A DNA stretch of 64,000 nucleotides from Nonomuraea sediminis (GTDB taxonomy: Bacteria > Actinomycetota > Actinomycetes > Streptosporangiales > Streptosporangiaceae). This document shows positions 53,319-61,418 of this stretch, piece after piece. Made by a program: the position numbers and the translations under genes. The notes under the pieces are model-generated. The model was not told the DNA's origin and searched no databases. It was given only the letters and a program-made list of their open reading frames with translations. Position 1 is the stretch's first letter. Each line of letters opens with the position of its first letter. The stretch lies in the NCBI RefSeq assembly GCF_018531495.1, contig NZ_JAHDTI010000001.1, positions 1,054,001 to 1,118,000 on the forward strand, given 5' to 3'.

Positions 53319-54667
53319 GACCCAGAATCTGGCTGAACCTCGGGTTCTTCGTCGTGCTCGGGATCGTGATGACAGTCTGGGCGTTCAGCACGATCATCAA
53401 GCTCGACGCGATCACCAAGCCCTACCGGATCTCGGCCGAGTTCATCTCCTCCCCCGGCCTGATCCGCGGCTTCGACGTCGCCTACCTGGGCGTCCGCGTC
53501 GGCAGGATCGGAGACGTACGGCTGGCCCCCGGCAAGATCGTGGTCGGGCTGGACATCGACAAGGAGATCCGCCTGCCCAAGGGCACCACCGCCGAGGTCC
53601 GCAGGAAGTCGGCGATCGGCGAGCCCTACGTGGAGCTGTCGCCGCCCAAGACCGGGGCGGGCGGGCAGTCACTGGCCGCGGGTGAGGTGATCCCGCTGAC
53701 CAAGACGAACGTGCCGCTGGACTACAAGAAGCTCTTCCAGGGCGTGGGGAAGCTGCTCAACGCCGTCCCGCCCAAGGACGCCAAGACCATCACACACGAG
53801 CTGTCGGTGGCGCTGGAGGGCCGCGCACCGTCGATCAGGTCGATCATCGACGACGCGCACGACATCACGGGCACGCTGGCCGACAACTCCCAGCTGCTCG
53901 ACGACCTGTCGGTGCAGCTCACCCAGCTCACCCACACCCTGGCGGGCAGGAAGGATGAGCTGGCCTCGGGCATCACCGACACCGCCACGCTCACGGCGGC
54001 GCTGCGCGAGTCGCGGGCCGACCTGAACACCTTCCTGGACCAGGGACCGACCGTGTTCGGGCAGCTCGACCAGGCCATCAAGAAGTCAAGGCCGGGCTTC
54101 TCCTGCCTGCTGACGGCGCTGGGGACCCCGCACAAGCCCCTCTTCTCCCCCGAGACGGCGAAGAACGTCAACCACCTGCTGGCCATCGTGCCCACCGCGC
54201 TGAGCCTGGCCGACGACATCAAGGACGTGCGGCCCGACGGCAGCGTCTACGGGCGCAGCTCCTTCATCTTCAGCGTCCCCGGCGCGCCCAAGCCCGCCGA
54301 GGAGTACGAGAACACGCTCGGCCAGCCGCGCATGGAGAAGCTGCGCTCGTGCCCGCCGCACGCCCCGGTGGACAAGACCGATCCCGCCGCCGTGGACGAC
54401 GTGGCGCACGACGCGGCCAGGCCGTACCAGGACGATTCGACCGACCAGAACACCCAGCAGCAGGCCAGCGCCAAGCCGGAGCCGAGCAGGAAAGCCGAGG
54501 GCTCGCGTCCGACCGCGACCATGGCGGCCAAGGAGGCCGCCTCCCACACGCCGCTGAACACCGTGCCGCTGATTGTCGCGATATTCCTCGCGATCGCGGC
54601 ATGCGGTGGCATCGTGGGCTGGATCGCGGTGGGCCGGGCCGCTCGCCGCCGTGAGGAGAACGGATGA
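53315..54667 (+). CDS. mceF: Mce-family protein MceF with C-terminal membrane helix
   Basis: A 450-residue Mce protein, about 100 residues longer than its neighbours. N-terminal anchor (WLNLGFFVVLGIVMTVWAF), MlaD domain (GFDVAYLGVRVGRIGDVRLAPGK, SAIGEPYVELSPP), helical region, then a low-complexity Asp/Gln/Pro/Ala-rich stretch (about 370-420) and a second membrane helix near the end (VPLIVAIFLAIAACGGIVGWIAV) with RRREENG after it. The two ends are thus both membrane-anchored, unusual for Mce proteins. Confidence 0.9.
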   Translation: MRPRIWLNLGFFVVLGIVMTVWAFSTIIKLDAITKPYRISAEFISSPGLIRGFDVAYLGVRVGRIGDVRLAPGKIVVGLDIDKEIRLPKGTTAEVRRKSAIGEPYVELSPPKTGAGGQSLAAGEVIPLTKTNVPLDYKKLFQGVGKLLNAVPPKDAKTITHELSVALEGRAPSIRSIIDDAHDITGTLADNSQLLDDLSVQLTQLTHTLAGRKDELASGITDTATLTAALRESRADLNTFLDQGPTVFGQLDQAIKKSRPGFSCLLTALGTPHKPLFSPETAKNVNHLLAIVPTALSLADDIKDVRPDGSVYGRSSFIFSVPGAPKPAEEYENTLGQPRMEKLRSCPPHAPVDKTDPAAVDDVAHDAARPYQDDSTDQNTQQQASAKPEPSRKAEGSRPTATMAAKEAASHTPLNTVPLIVAIFLAIAACGGIVGWIAVGRAARRREENG

Positions 54668-55467
54668 CCACGAAGCAGGATCTCGCCGAGACCGTCGCCG
54701 AGGAGGTCGAGACCCCGGCCCCCAGGAGGGTCGTCCGCAAGAAGTGGACGGCCGCCAAGCCCGCCCCGGCAGAGACCCCGGCCGCCGAGCCCGCCCCGGC
54801 AGAGACCCCGGCCGCCGAGGACGACCAGGCAGAGCCTAGCGACGAGACCGCGACCGGCACCGACAAGGCGGAAGCCGGGACGGCCGTGCGGGGTGGGCCG
54901 CGGAAGTCGTGGGTGTGGATGGTCGGGGCGGCCACCGTCCTGGTGGTGCTCGCGCTGGCCGCCACGACCGCGATCCAGTGGGTGTCCGCCGACCGGGCGC
55001 GCGAGTCGCTGGCGCAGCTGGAGACCGACAGGGCGCTGCGCCTGGAGGTGTCCAGGGCCGCCCACTCCTTCGGCCAGACGCTGCTGAGCTACGACTACCA
55101 GGACCTGCAGAAGACCAGGACGGCCCTGACCGCCATGGCGACGGGCGACTTCCTGGCCACCTACGACGAGGCGTTCGGCGGGGCGATGGCCCAGGTCATC
55201 GTCAAGCTGAAGGCCGTCTCCCAGGCCAACGTGCGCGAGGTCTACCTGGCCGACGCCGACGAGGGCTCCGCGCACGCCATCGTGGTGGTCGACCAGCAGG
55301 TCAAGACGTCGGAGGCGATCCGCTCGGTCAAGGACTCGCATCTGAAGATCACCCTGGTCAAGCAGCAGGGCGTGTGGAAGATCCAGGACGTCACGGTGCT
55401 CGGCGCGGCCAAGGAGGACCAGTACAACCTGGACGGCAGCAAGCCGACCGACCAGAAGAAGAAGTAA
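54664..55467 (+). CDS. Mce-associated membrane protein
   Basis: A 267-residue protein: a cytoplasmic acidic, Pro/Ala-rich N-terminus with two copies of PAPAETPAAE (a 30-bp DNA repeat at 54760-54819), one membrane helix (about 85-107, VWMVGAATVLVVLALAATTAIQW) and an external NTF2-like domain (LLSYDYQDLQKTRTALTAMATGDFLATYDEAF). This is the architecture of the Mas/Mam proteins that follow mycobacterial mce operons and stabilise the complex. ATGA overlap with mceF. Confidence 0.88.
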   Translation: MTTKQDLAETVAEEVETPAPRRVVRKKWTAAKPAPAETPAAEPAPAETPAAEDDQAEPSDETATGTDKAEAGTAVRGGPRKSWVWMVGAATVLVVLALAATTAIQWVSADRARESLAQLETDRALRLEVSRAAHSFGQTLLSYDYQDLQKTRTALTAMATGDFLATYDEAFGGAMAQVIVKLKAVSQANVREVYLADADEGSAHAIVVVDQQVKTSEAIRSVKDSHLKITLVKQQGVWKIQDVTVLGAAKEDQYNLDGSKPTDQKKK

Positions 55468-55477
55468 CCTCACCCGC

Positions 55478-56089
55478 ATGGGTGAAGCGGTGGCGATGGG
55501 CGGCAGGCCGCAGGAGGTCCGCGCGCCCGAGGCGTGGCTGACCGAGGTGGAGCGGGAGCGCGCGGCCCGGTTCAGGTTCGAGGCCGACCGGCTGTCGTTC
55601 GTCGCCGCTCACCTGCTGGTACGGCTGTGCGCGGCCGACCTCCTCGGCACCGACCCCGCGGGGCTCACCCTGCTGCAGCACTGCGACGTGCACGGGCCGG
55701 GGCACGGCCGGCCGTACCTGGCGGAGGAGCCGCTGATCGGCGTGAGCCTGAGCCACACGCGCGGCTACGTGTGCGCGGCCGCCGGGCCCGGCCGGGTCGG
55801 GGTGGACGCCGAGCGCGTGCCTGAGGGGCCGCTGGACGAGGCGCTGGCCGGGCGGGCGCTGACGGCGGGCGAACGGGCCCGGGTGACGGGCAACCGCGAG
55901 CTGATCCGCCTGTGGGCGCGCAAGGAGGCGCTGATCAAGCGCGGCGAGCTGACGCTGGACGCGATGGGCGCGCGGGAGCCCGACTGGGACGGGCTCCACC
56001 TGGTGGAGTGGGAGGAGCAGCCGGACATCGTGGTGACCGCAATCACTGACGTCCCGATAGGGAGGCGACCCATCCCGCGGATAGGCTGA
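55478..56089 (+). CDS. 4'-phosphopantetheinyl transferase superfamily protein
   Basis: A 203-residue Sfp/AcpS-like enzyme that would load phosphopantetheine from CoA onto carrier proteins. The Mg/CoA motif is GVDAERV and the second motif is WARKEALIK, both intact; LSFVAAHLLVRLCAADLLG is the N-terminal half-domain. No carrier protein or NRPS/PKS gene is in the window. It starts 10 nt after the mce-associated gene and may be co-transcribed with it, though it is not a usual mce partner. Confidence 0.87.
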   Translation: MGEAVAMGGRPQEVRAPEAWLTEVERERAARFRFEADRLSFVAAHLLVRLCAADLLGTDPAGLTLLQHCDVHGPGHGRPYLAEEPLIGVSLSHTRGYVCAAAGPGRVGVDAERVPEGPLDEALAGRALTAGERARVTGNRELIRLWARKEALIKRGELTLDAMGAREPDWDGLHLVEWEEQPDIVVTAITDVPIGRRPIPRIG

Positions 56090-56094
56090 ATGGC

Positions 56095-56271
56095 ATGTTC
56101 TACCGCAAACCCCTCGAAGAGCGCATTGCCGACCGGATGGCGACGCGTAGGCCCCTCGAGGAAGGCAAGACGTTCGAGCACGGGCCGGCGAAGTTCGTGT
56201 TCGTCTTCCTCATCGTCTTCGTCGTGCTCATGCACGTGGTCGGGCTCGCGATCGTGATGCACTTCAGCTAG
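56095..56271 (+). CDS. 58-residue single-pass membrane protein
   Basis: ATG 56095 opens a 59-codon frame: charged N-terminus MFYRKPLEERIADRMATRR, then a membrane helix (about 33-56, KFVFVFLIVFVVLMHVVGLA) ending in IVMHFS. A TAGGCT hexamer at 56082-56087 is 7 nt upstream, so the message is probably leaderless. The last 8 bases overlap the convergent CDF gene. Codon positions show normal GC-third bias, supporting a real gene. Function unknown. Confidence 0.65.
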   Translation: MFYRKPLEERIADRMATRRPLEEGKTFEHGPAKFVFVFLIVFVVLMHVVGLAIVMHFS

Positions 56272-57184
56272 CCCGGCGCCGGGTCGGCGTCGGGTCCAGG
56301 AACACCTGGGTGATCCCGGGGATGTGCTCGCGCAGCCGCCGGTCGATCTCATCACAGGCGATCTCCACCCCCGCGACGGTGGCCTCGTCGCAGAAGTCGA
56401 CCTTGGCGGCCACCAGCAGGCTGCCTGGGCCCAGATACATCGTCAGCAGTTCGACGACGTCGTCCACCTCGGGCTGCGCGAGCAGCAGCGCGCGGATCTC
56501 CGTCACCCGCTGCGGCGGCGCGGCCTGCCCGATCAGCAGCGAGGCGTTGGCGGCGATGAGGCTGAGCGCGATCGCCAGCAGGAGCAGACCGATCGCGATG
56601 GAGGCGCCGCCGTCCCACACGGCCGAGCCGGTCAGCTGCGAGCCGAGCAGCCCGATGGCCGCCAGGATCAGGCCGATCAGGGCGGCGCTGTCCTCGAGCA
56701 GGACCGCCTTGAGCGCGGTGTCGGAGGTGCGCATGGCCAGCTGGACCGGGCCGACGCCGTGCCTGCCCGCCTCGGCGCGCAGTTGCGACAGGCCCTTGAG
56801 GAAGGAGACCCCCTCCATCACGAACGAGACGGCCAGCACGACGTAGGAGAGCCTGAGGTCCTCCAGCTGCTCGCCGTGGATGATCGTGTGCCAGCCGTGG
56901 GTGATGGAGAACCCAGCGCCGCCGACCAGCGTCGCCACGGCCGCGGTCATCGCCCACAGGAATCCCGCGGAGCCGTGCCCGAAGGGGTGGCGGCGGTCGG
57001 CGGGTTTGCCCGCTCGCCGTACCGACACGAGCAGGAGCAACTCCGTCACGGTGTCGGCCGCGGAGTGCGCCGCCTCCGATAGCATTGCGGCGGATCCGCT
57101 GATGAGGCCCGCCACGAGTTTGGCCAGGGCGATGGCCAGGTTCGCGGCCCCTGCCACCACAACAGTGCCCAGACTCTCACCCAT
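56264..57184 (-). CDS. Cation diffusion facilitator family transporter (ZnT9-like subgroup)
   Basis: A 306-residue CDF protein with six helices and a short C-terminal cytoplasmic domain (PQRVTEIRALLLAQPEVDDVVELLTM). Helix 2 has the metal motif MLSEAAHSAADTVTE; helix 5 has VLLEDSAALIGLIL, where most CDF proteins have HxxxD, so it resembles the SLC30A9/ZnT9 subgroup. Zinc, manganese or another divalent metal is the likely substrate. Divergent from MarR. Confidence 0.9.
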   Translation of the reverse strand: MGESLGTVVVAGAANLAIALAKLVAGLISGSAAMLSEAAHSAADTVTELLLLVSVRRAGKPADRRHPFGHGSAGFLWAMTAAVATLVGGAGFSITHGWHTIIHGEQLEDLRLSYVVLAVSFVMEGVSFLKGLSQLRAEAGRHGVGPVQLAMRTSDTALKAVLLEDSAALIGLILAAIGLLGSQLTGSAVWDGGASIAIGLLLLAIALSLIAANASLLIGQAAPPQRVTEIRALLLAQPEVDDVVELLTMYLGPGSLLVAAKVDFCDEATVAGVEIACDEIDRRLREHIPGITQVFLDPTPTRRRAS

Positions 57185-57218
57185 ATCGGATCACTCTACG
57201 TGCGCTAGATTGGGGATC

Positions 57219-57677
57219 ATGAGCGCGCCTCGCTGGCTATCACCCGCTGAGCAGCGTGCCTGGCGTACCCACCTCGCCCTGCACAAGCTCCTCATGCACC
57301 GGCTCGACCGCGAGCTGCAGGAGCATGCCCTGTCGCTCAACGACTACGAGATCCTGGTCAACCTGTCGGAGAGCCCCGATCGGCGGATGCGGATGAGCGA
57401 TCTGGCCGACGCCACGATCCAGTCGCGCAGCCGCCTGTCGCACCAGATCTCCCGGATGGAGGCCAAGGGCCTGGTGGCCAGGGAAGACTGCCACGACGAC
57501 CGGCGCGGCACCTTCGCGGTGCTGACCGAGCAGGGCTGGGAGACGATCCGCAGGGTCGCGCCCGACCACGTGGTCAGCGTACGCGAGCACTTCATCGACC
57601 GGCTGACCGACGACCAGCTCGAGGCGATCGAGACGGCCTACGAGCCGATCGTGGAGCACCTGAAGAAGTTGCGCTGA
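57219..57677 (+). CDS. MarR-family transcriptional regulator
   Basis: A 152-residue winged-helix regulator: LNDYEILVNLSESPDRRMRMSDLADATIQSRSRLSHQISRMEAKGLV is the DNA-binding core and REDCHDDRRGTFAVLTEQG the wing. TAGATT at 57206-57211 lies 7 nt before the ATG, so the mRNA is probably leaderless. It lies between the CDF gene (divergent) and the LprG-like gene (same direction); ATATCGG occurs in front of both. Confidence 0.92.
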   Translation: MSAPRWLSPAEQRAWRTHLALHKLLMHRLDRELQEHALSLNDYEILVNLSESPDRRMRMSDLADATIQSRSRLSHQISRMEAKGLVAREDCHDDRRGTFAVLTEQGWETIRRVAPDHVVSVREHFIDRLTDDQLEAIETAYEPIVEHLKKLR

Positions 57678-57684
57678 CACCTAA

Positions 57685-57694
57685 CCGATATCGG
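57685..57694. promoter_or_regulatory. CCGATATCGG palindrome upstream of the LprG-like gene
   Basis: A perfect 10-bp palindrome between the MarR stop and the LprG-like start. Its half ATATCGG recurs at 57183-57189 at the CDF start, next to the MarR promoter. TACGAT at 57726-57731 is 6 nt before the LprG-like ATG. Confidence 0.4.
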
Positions 57695-57737
57695 CTTCGG
57701 CTCACGGCGGTGTCCGGGCGCTCGCTACGATCCGGGC

Positions 57738-58379
57738 ATGCTGCGTAAAGCGCTGATCGTCTTGCTGTTCTCGCTCCTGACGGCCTGCTCGGGCGGGGGC
57801 TCGGAGCTCCCCGACGGGCCTGGTCTGATGCAGAAGTCCGCCGAGGCGATGAAGGCGGTCAAGTCGGCCAGCTTCTCCATCGCCACCGACGGCAAGCCCA
57901 AGGTGCCCGTGAAGAAGGCCGACGGCAGGCTCACCGCCAAGGGCGACGCCGACGGCACGATCACCATCGACGTGCTGGGCAACCTGCAGGAGATCACCTT
58001 CGCCGTGGTGGGCGACACCGTGCACTTCAAGGGCCCGACCGGCGGCTTCCAGAAGATGACCAGGAAGGACCTGGCCCAGCTCTACGACCCGTCGCTGATC
58101 CTCGACCCGGCCAAGGGCATCGCGCACCTGCTGTCCACGGCCACCGACCCGCGCGTCGAGGCCGAGGAGAGCGGCGCCTACCGGGTGGCGGCCACGTTCC
58201 CCGGACAGGTGATCGGCACGCTGGTGCCGGGCCTCACCCAGGGCGTCAACGGCCAGGTCTGGGTGGACAAGGCCTCGAGCAGGCTGACCAAGGTGAAGCT
58301 GCCGCTGCCGGACGGCACGGTGACCGTCACGTTCTCCGACTACGACGCGGCTGTCACGATCACTCCCCCGGCCGGATGA
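57738..58379 (+). CDS. LppX/LprG-family lipoprotein
   Basis: A 213-residue precursor with signal ending LLFSLLTAC (Cys17) and the LppX_LprAFG beta-sheet fold (ASFSIATDGKPKVPVKKADGRL, VNGQVWVDKASSRLTKVKLP). Mycobacterial LprG has a hydrophobic pocket that carries triacylated glycolipids and triglycerides across the envelope, working with the MFS pump P55. Here the next gene is an MFS protein coupled by ATGA, the same arrangement. Probably leaderless. Confidence 0.88.
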   Translation: MLRKALIVLLFSLLTACSGGGSELPDGPGLMQKSAEAMKAVKSASFSIATDGKPKVPVKKADGRLTAKGDADGTITIDVLGNLQEITFAVVGDTVHFKGPTGGFQKMTRKDLAQLYDPSLILDPAKGIAHLLSTATDPRVEAEESGAYRVAATFPGQVIGTLVPGLTQGVNGQVWVDKASSRLTKVKLPLPDGTVTVTFSDYDAAVTITPPAG

Positions 58380-59896
58380 GACGCGCGGCCCTGGGCGTCG
58401 GCGGCGCGGTGGTGCTGCTGGCCGCGCTCGACGCGTACGTGGTGGTCACCGTCCTGATCGACATCGCGCAGGAGGTGGGCGTCCCGCTGAACCACCTGGA
58501 GCGGGCCACGCCGGTGGTGACCGGGTTCCTGCTGGGCTACATCGCCGCGATGCCGTTACTCGGCCAGCTGTCCGACAGGTACGGCCGGCGTCCCCTGATC
58601 CACGCCTGCCTGGCCGCCTTCGCCGCCGGGTCCGTGCTGACGGCGCTGGCCTTCGGCGAGACGACGGTGGTGGCCGGGCGGACCGTCCAGGGCATCGCCG
58701 GCGGGGCGCTGCTGCCGATCACGATGGCGCTGATCGGCGACCTGTGGGAGGTGCGTGACCGGCCGGTGGCACTGGGCGCGGTCGGGGCGGCCCAGGAGCT
58801 GGGCAGCGCGCTCGGCCCGCTCTACGGCGGGGTGCTCGCGCTCATCCCGGCGTTCTCGGTGCTCGGGGTGGAACTGGGCGGCTGGCACGCCATCTTCTGG
58901 CTGAACGTCCCGCTCTCCGCACTGGCGGCGGTGGCCATCCACCGCACGGTCCCGGCCCGTTCGGGTGCCGCCCCGGCGGCGCGGGTCGACACGGTGGGCG
59001 GGCTGCTGCTCGCACTGGCGCTCGGGCTGCTGGTCGTCGGCCTCTACAACCCCGACCCGGCCAAGGCGGCGCTGCCGCCGTGGGGCTTGCCGCTGATCGG
59101 CGCCGGGGTCGTGGCGGCCGCGGTGTTCGTGTGGTGGGAGGTCAGGGCGCCGGTGCGGCTGCTCGACCTCACCGGCGTGCGCAAGGGCCCGCTGCTGGCG
59201 GCGCTGGGCGTCAGCTTCCTGTCGGGCGCCGCGCTGCTGATCACCATGGTGTTCGTCCAGTTCGCCGCGCAGACGCTGCTCGACCTGGAAACACTGCCCG
59301 CGGCGCTGGTCCTGGCGCGCTTCCTGCTCGCGCTGCCGATCGGCGCCGTGCTCGGCGGGGCGCTGGCGCGGCGGCTCGGCGACCGGATCGTGGCGGTGGC
59401 CGGGCTGCTGGTGGCCACCGCCGGATACGCGCTGATGAGCCGGTGGCCGCTGGACCTGGCCGGCGCCGGGTTCGTGGTGGACGCCGACCTGATCGTGGCC
59501 GGGCTCGGGCTCGGCCTGGTCATCGCTCCGATCTCGGCCGCGGTGCTGCGGCTGACGCCGCCCGCGCAGCACGGGGTCGCCTCGGCCGGTGTGGTGGTGG
59601 CCAGGATGATGGGCATGCTGATCGGCATCGCCGCGGTCTCGGCGTGGGGCTTCCACCGCTTCCAGGCGCTGACGGCCCACCTGGACACGCCGCTCCCCTT
59701 CGGGGTCGACGCGGTCACCTACGCCAGACGGCTGGCCGAGTACACGGCCAAGGTGAACGCCGCCCTGCACGCCGAGTACACCGAGATGTTCCTGGTGACG
59801 GCGTTCATCTGCCTGGCCGGGGCGGCGGTGGCGCTCCTGGTGCCGGGGCGCCACCCCCGCCCGTCAGAGTTCGCTCCCGAGCTCTCGTCAGGGTGA
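58376..59896 (+). CDS. MFS transporter, P55-like (partner of LprG)
   Basis: A 506-residue, probably 14-helix major facilitator. Helix 1 has LAALDAYVVVTVLIDIAQEVG, motif A is GQLSDRYGRRPLIH, and GWHAIFWLNVPLSAL follows helix 4-5. The coupling with the LprG-like gene, and the extended loop with two extra helices near the middle, match Rv1410c/P55, which exports triacylglycerides. Its stop overlaps the convergent AspRS gene by 9 bases. Confidence 0.88.
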   Translation: MRRAALGVGGAVVLLAALDAYVVVTVLIDIAQEVGVPLNHLERATPVVTGFLLGYIAAMPLLGQLSDRYGRRPLIHACLAAFAAGSVLTALAFGETTVVAGRTVQGIAGGALLPITMALIGDLWEVRDRPVALGAVGAAQELGSALGPLYGGVLALIPAFSVLGVELGGWHAIFWLNVPLSALAAVAIHRTVPARSGAAPAARVDTVGGLLLALALGLLVVGLYNPDPAKAALPPWGLPLIGAGVVAAAVFVWWEVRAPVRLLDLTGVRKGPLLAALGVSFLSGAALLITMVFVQFAAQTLLDLETLPAALVLARFLLALPIGAVLGGALARRLGDRIVAVAGLLVATAGYALMSRWPLDLAGAGFVVDADLIVAGLGLGLVIAPISAAVLRLTPPAQHGVASAGVVVARMMGMLIGIAAVSAWGFHRFQALTAHLDTPLPFGVDAVTYARRLAEYTAKVNAALHAEYTEMFLVTAFICLAGAAVALLVPGRHPRPSEFAPELSSG

Positions 59897-61117
59897 CAGG
59901 CGGTGCAGGTCACGCGGGAAGAGGGTGGCCTGGCGGATGTTGGGCGCGCCGGTCAGGCGGGCGGCCCAGCGTTCCAGACCCAGGGCGAAGCCGCCGTGGG
60001 GCGGCATGCCGTACGCGAAGGCCTGCAGGTAGCCCTCGTAGGGGCCCGTCTGACCGCCGAGCGCCCGCACGTAGTCCTCGTGGCGGTGCAGGCGCTGGCC
60101 GCCCGTGACCAGCTCCAGGCCGCGGAAGAGCAGGTCGAAGCTGTTGGAGTACTCGGGGCGGCCGGGCTCGGGATGGGTGTAGAAGGGGCGCTTGGCCATC
60201 GGGTAGCCGGTCACGAACAGGAACTCCGTGCCGTGCTCGCGCAGCGCCCACTCCGACAGCTCCCGCTCCCGCGCGGGTGACAGGTCGGGCTCGTCGCTGA
60301 CCTCGGAGAAGTGCACGGCGGGGACCTCCCGCGGCACCTCGGGCAGCAGGCCGGCGGCGGCGGGCACGCGTTCCCTGGTCGACTCGACCATGCCGGCGAC
60401 GGCCTCGCGCAGCACCGCCATGACGTCGCGGTGGTCGCGGACGAAGCCCAGCTCGGCGTCCAGGCTGGTGTACTGCGCCAGGTGTCGGGCGGTGTCGTGC
60501 GGCTCGGCGCGGAAGACAGGGCCGACCTCGTAGACGCGCTCGAACACGCCGACCAGCTGCTGCTTGAAGAACTGCGGCGACTGGGCCAGGTAGGCAGGAC
60601 GGCCGAAGTAGTCGATGCCGAAGACGTTCGCGCCCGACTCCGTGGCCGACTCGACGATCTTCGGGGTGTGGATCTCGGTGAAGCCCAGCCCGTCGAGCGC
60701 CCCGCGGAAGCCGGCGACGCTCGCCGCGGAGATCTCGTGCGCCAGGCGCAGGCTCGGGTGCCTGAGCGCCACGGGCGCGTGGTCGAGGATCGTGGGCAGC
60801 GTCGCGGGGACGCCCGGCCTGTAGAGGTCGAACGGCGGGGCCTTCACGGGCTCCGAGAGCACCTCGAGCTCGGGGTCTGACAGCTCGAACCCGCCGGGGG
60901 CCTGCGGGTTCGAGGTCACGGTGCCGGTGACCTGGACGACGGTCTCCTCCCCCGGCATTTCCCGATTTTTCGCGACAACCTGGGCGAGGCCAGATCTGTC
61001 CCTGATGACGAGGAAGTTCACGGATTTCAGCAGCCGGCGGCGATGGACCCAACCGGCGATCGTCACTCGCTGGCCGGCGTGCTCCGAGAGCTCCGCCGAC
61101 AGTACACGAGAGATCAT
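59888..61117 (-). CDS. aspS: Aspartyl-tRNA synthetase, short archaeal/non-discriminating type
   Basis: A 409-residue class IIb synthetase: N-terminal OB-fold anticodon-binding domain (RVTIAGWVHRRRLLKSVNFLVIRD), motif 2 VYEVGPVFRAEPHDTARH and motif 3 GFALGLERWAARLTG. It lacks the GAD insertion domain of the roughly 590-residue bacterial AspRS, so it is the archaeal-type enzyme that often charges both tRNA-Asp and tRNA-Asn. A normal bacterial AspRS is expected elsewhere. GAGGAG is 6 nt before ATG 61117. The 5' leader carries a T-box. Confidence 0.92.
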   Translation of the reverse strand: MISRVLSAELSEHAGQRVTIAGWVHRRRLLKSVNFLVIRDRSGLAQVVAKNREMPGEETVVQVTGTVTSNPQAPGGFELSDPELEVLSEPVKAPPFDLYRPGVPATLPTILDHAPVALRHPSLRLAHEISAASVAGFRGALDGLGFTEIHTPKIVESATESGANVFGIDYFGRPAYLAQSPQFFKQQLVGVFERVYEVGPVFRAEPHDTARHLAQYTSLDAELGFVRDHRDVMAVLREAVAGMVESTRERVPAAAGLLPEVPREVPAVHFSEVSDEPDLSPARERELSEWALREHGTEFLFVTGYPMAKRPFYTHPEPGRPEYSNSFDLLFRGLELVTGGQRLHRHEDYVRALGGQTGPYEGYLQAFAYGMPPHGGFALGLERWAARLTGAPNIRQATLFPRDLHRLSP

Positions 61118-61139
61118 TACAGCTCCTCACGGAAGTGCA

Positions 61140-61381
61140 TGACCCCTTGGGAGTGCGGGGGAGAAGGGAACTCCCGGTGCCACCGCACTTTCGCCGCCCG
61201 CGATCGTGGCGGCCTCTACGACCCGATGACGGGGGTCAGACCGGCGGGGCATTTCCTCCCCGCGGCTCGGGAGTGTCTTCGTCGCGGACCGCTGGACCGC
61301 CTTCCCAGCTTCCGGCGGCTCTCTCCGACCAGCGTTCTCCGCGCCTACTCGTCTCCGTCGGCGCCTGTCCCGCCGATGATA
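61140..61381 (-). promoter_or_regulatory. T-box riboswitch (tRNA-Asp) in the aspS leader, with candidate -10
   Basis: Read on the minus strand. Stem I: CGCGGA pairs UCCGCG, CGCUGG pairs CCAGCG, and CCGCC pairs GGCGG with AGAGAGCC between. The specifier loop has AGUA opposite GAA-GAC-A, the loop-E arrangement, so the specifier is GAC (Asp) at 61275-61277. Antiterminator: AGUGCGG (61183-61189) pairs CCGCACU (61152-61158), GGGAG pairs CUCCC, and the 7-nt bulge UGGCACC sits between. UGGC (61179-61182) complements the GCCA end of tRNA-Asp. No U run follows, so control is probably translational through the GAGGAG site. TATCAT at 61376-61381 is the candidate -10. Confidence 0.85.
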
Positions 61382-61418
61382 TCTCCCCCACCGATCTCCC
61401 TCCCACCCCTTTTCCCGC

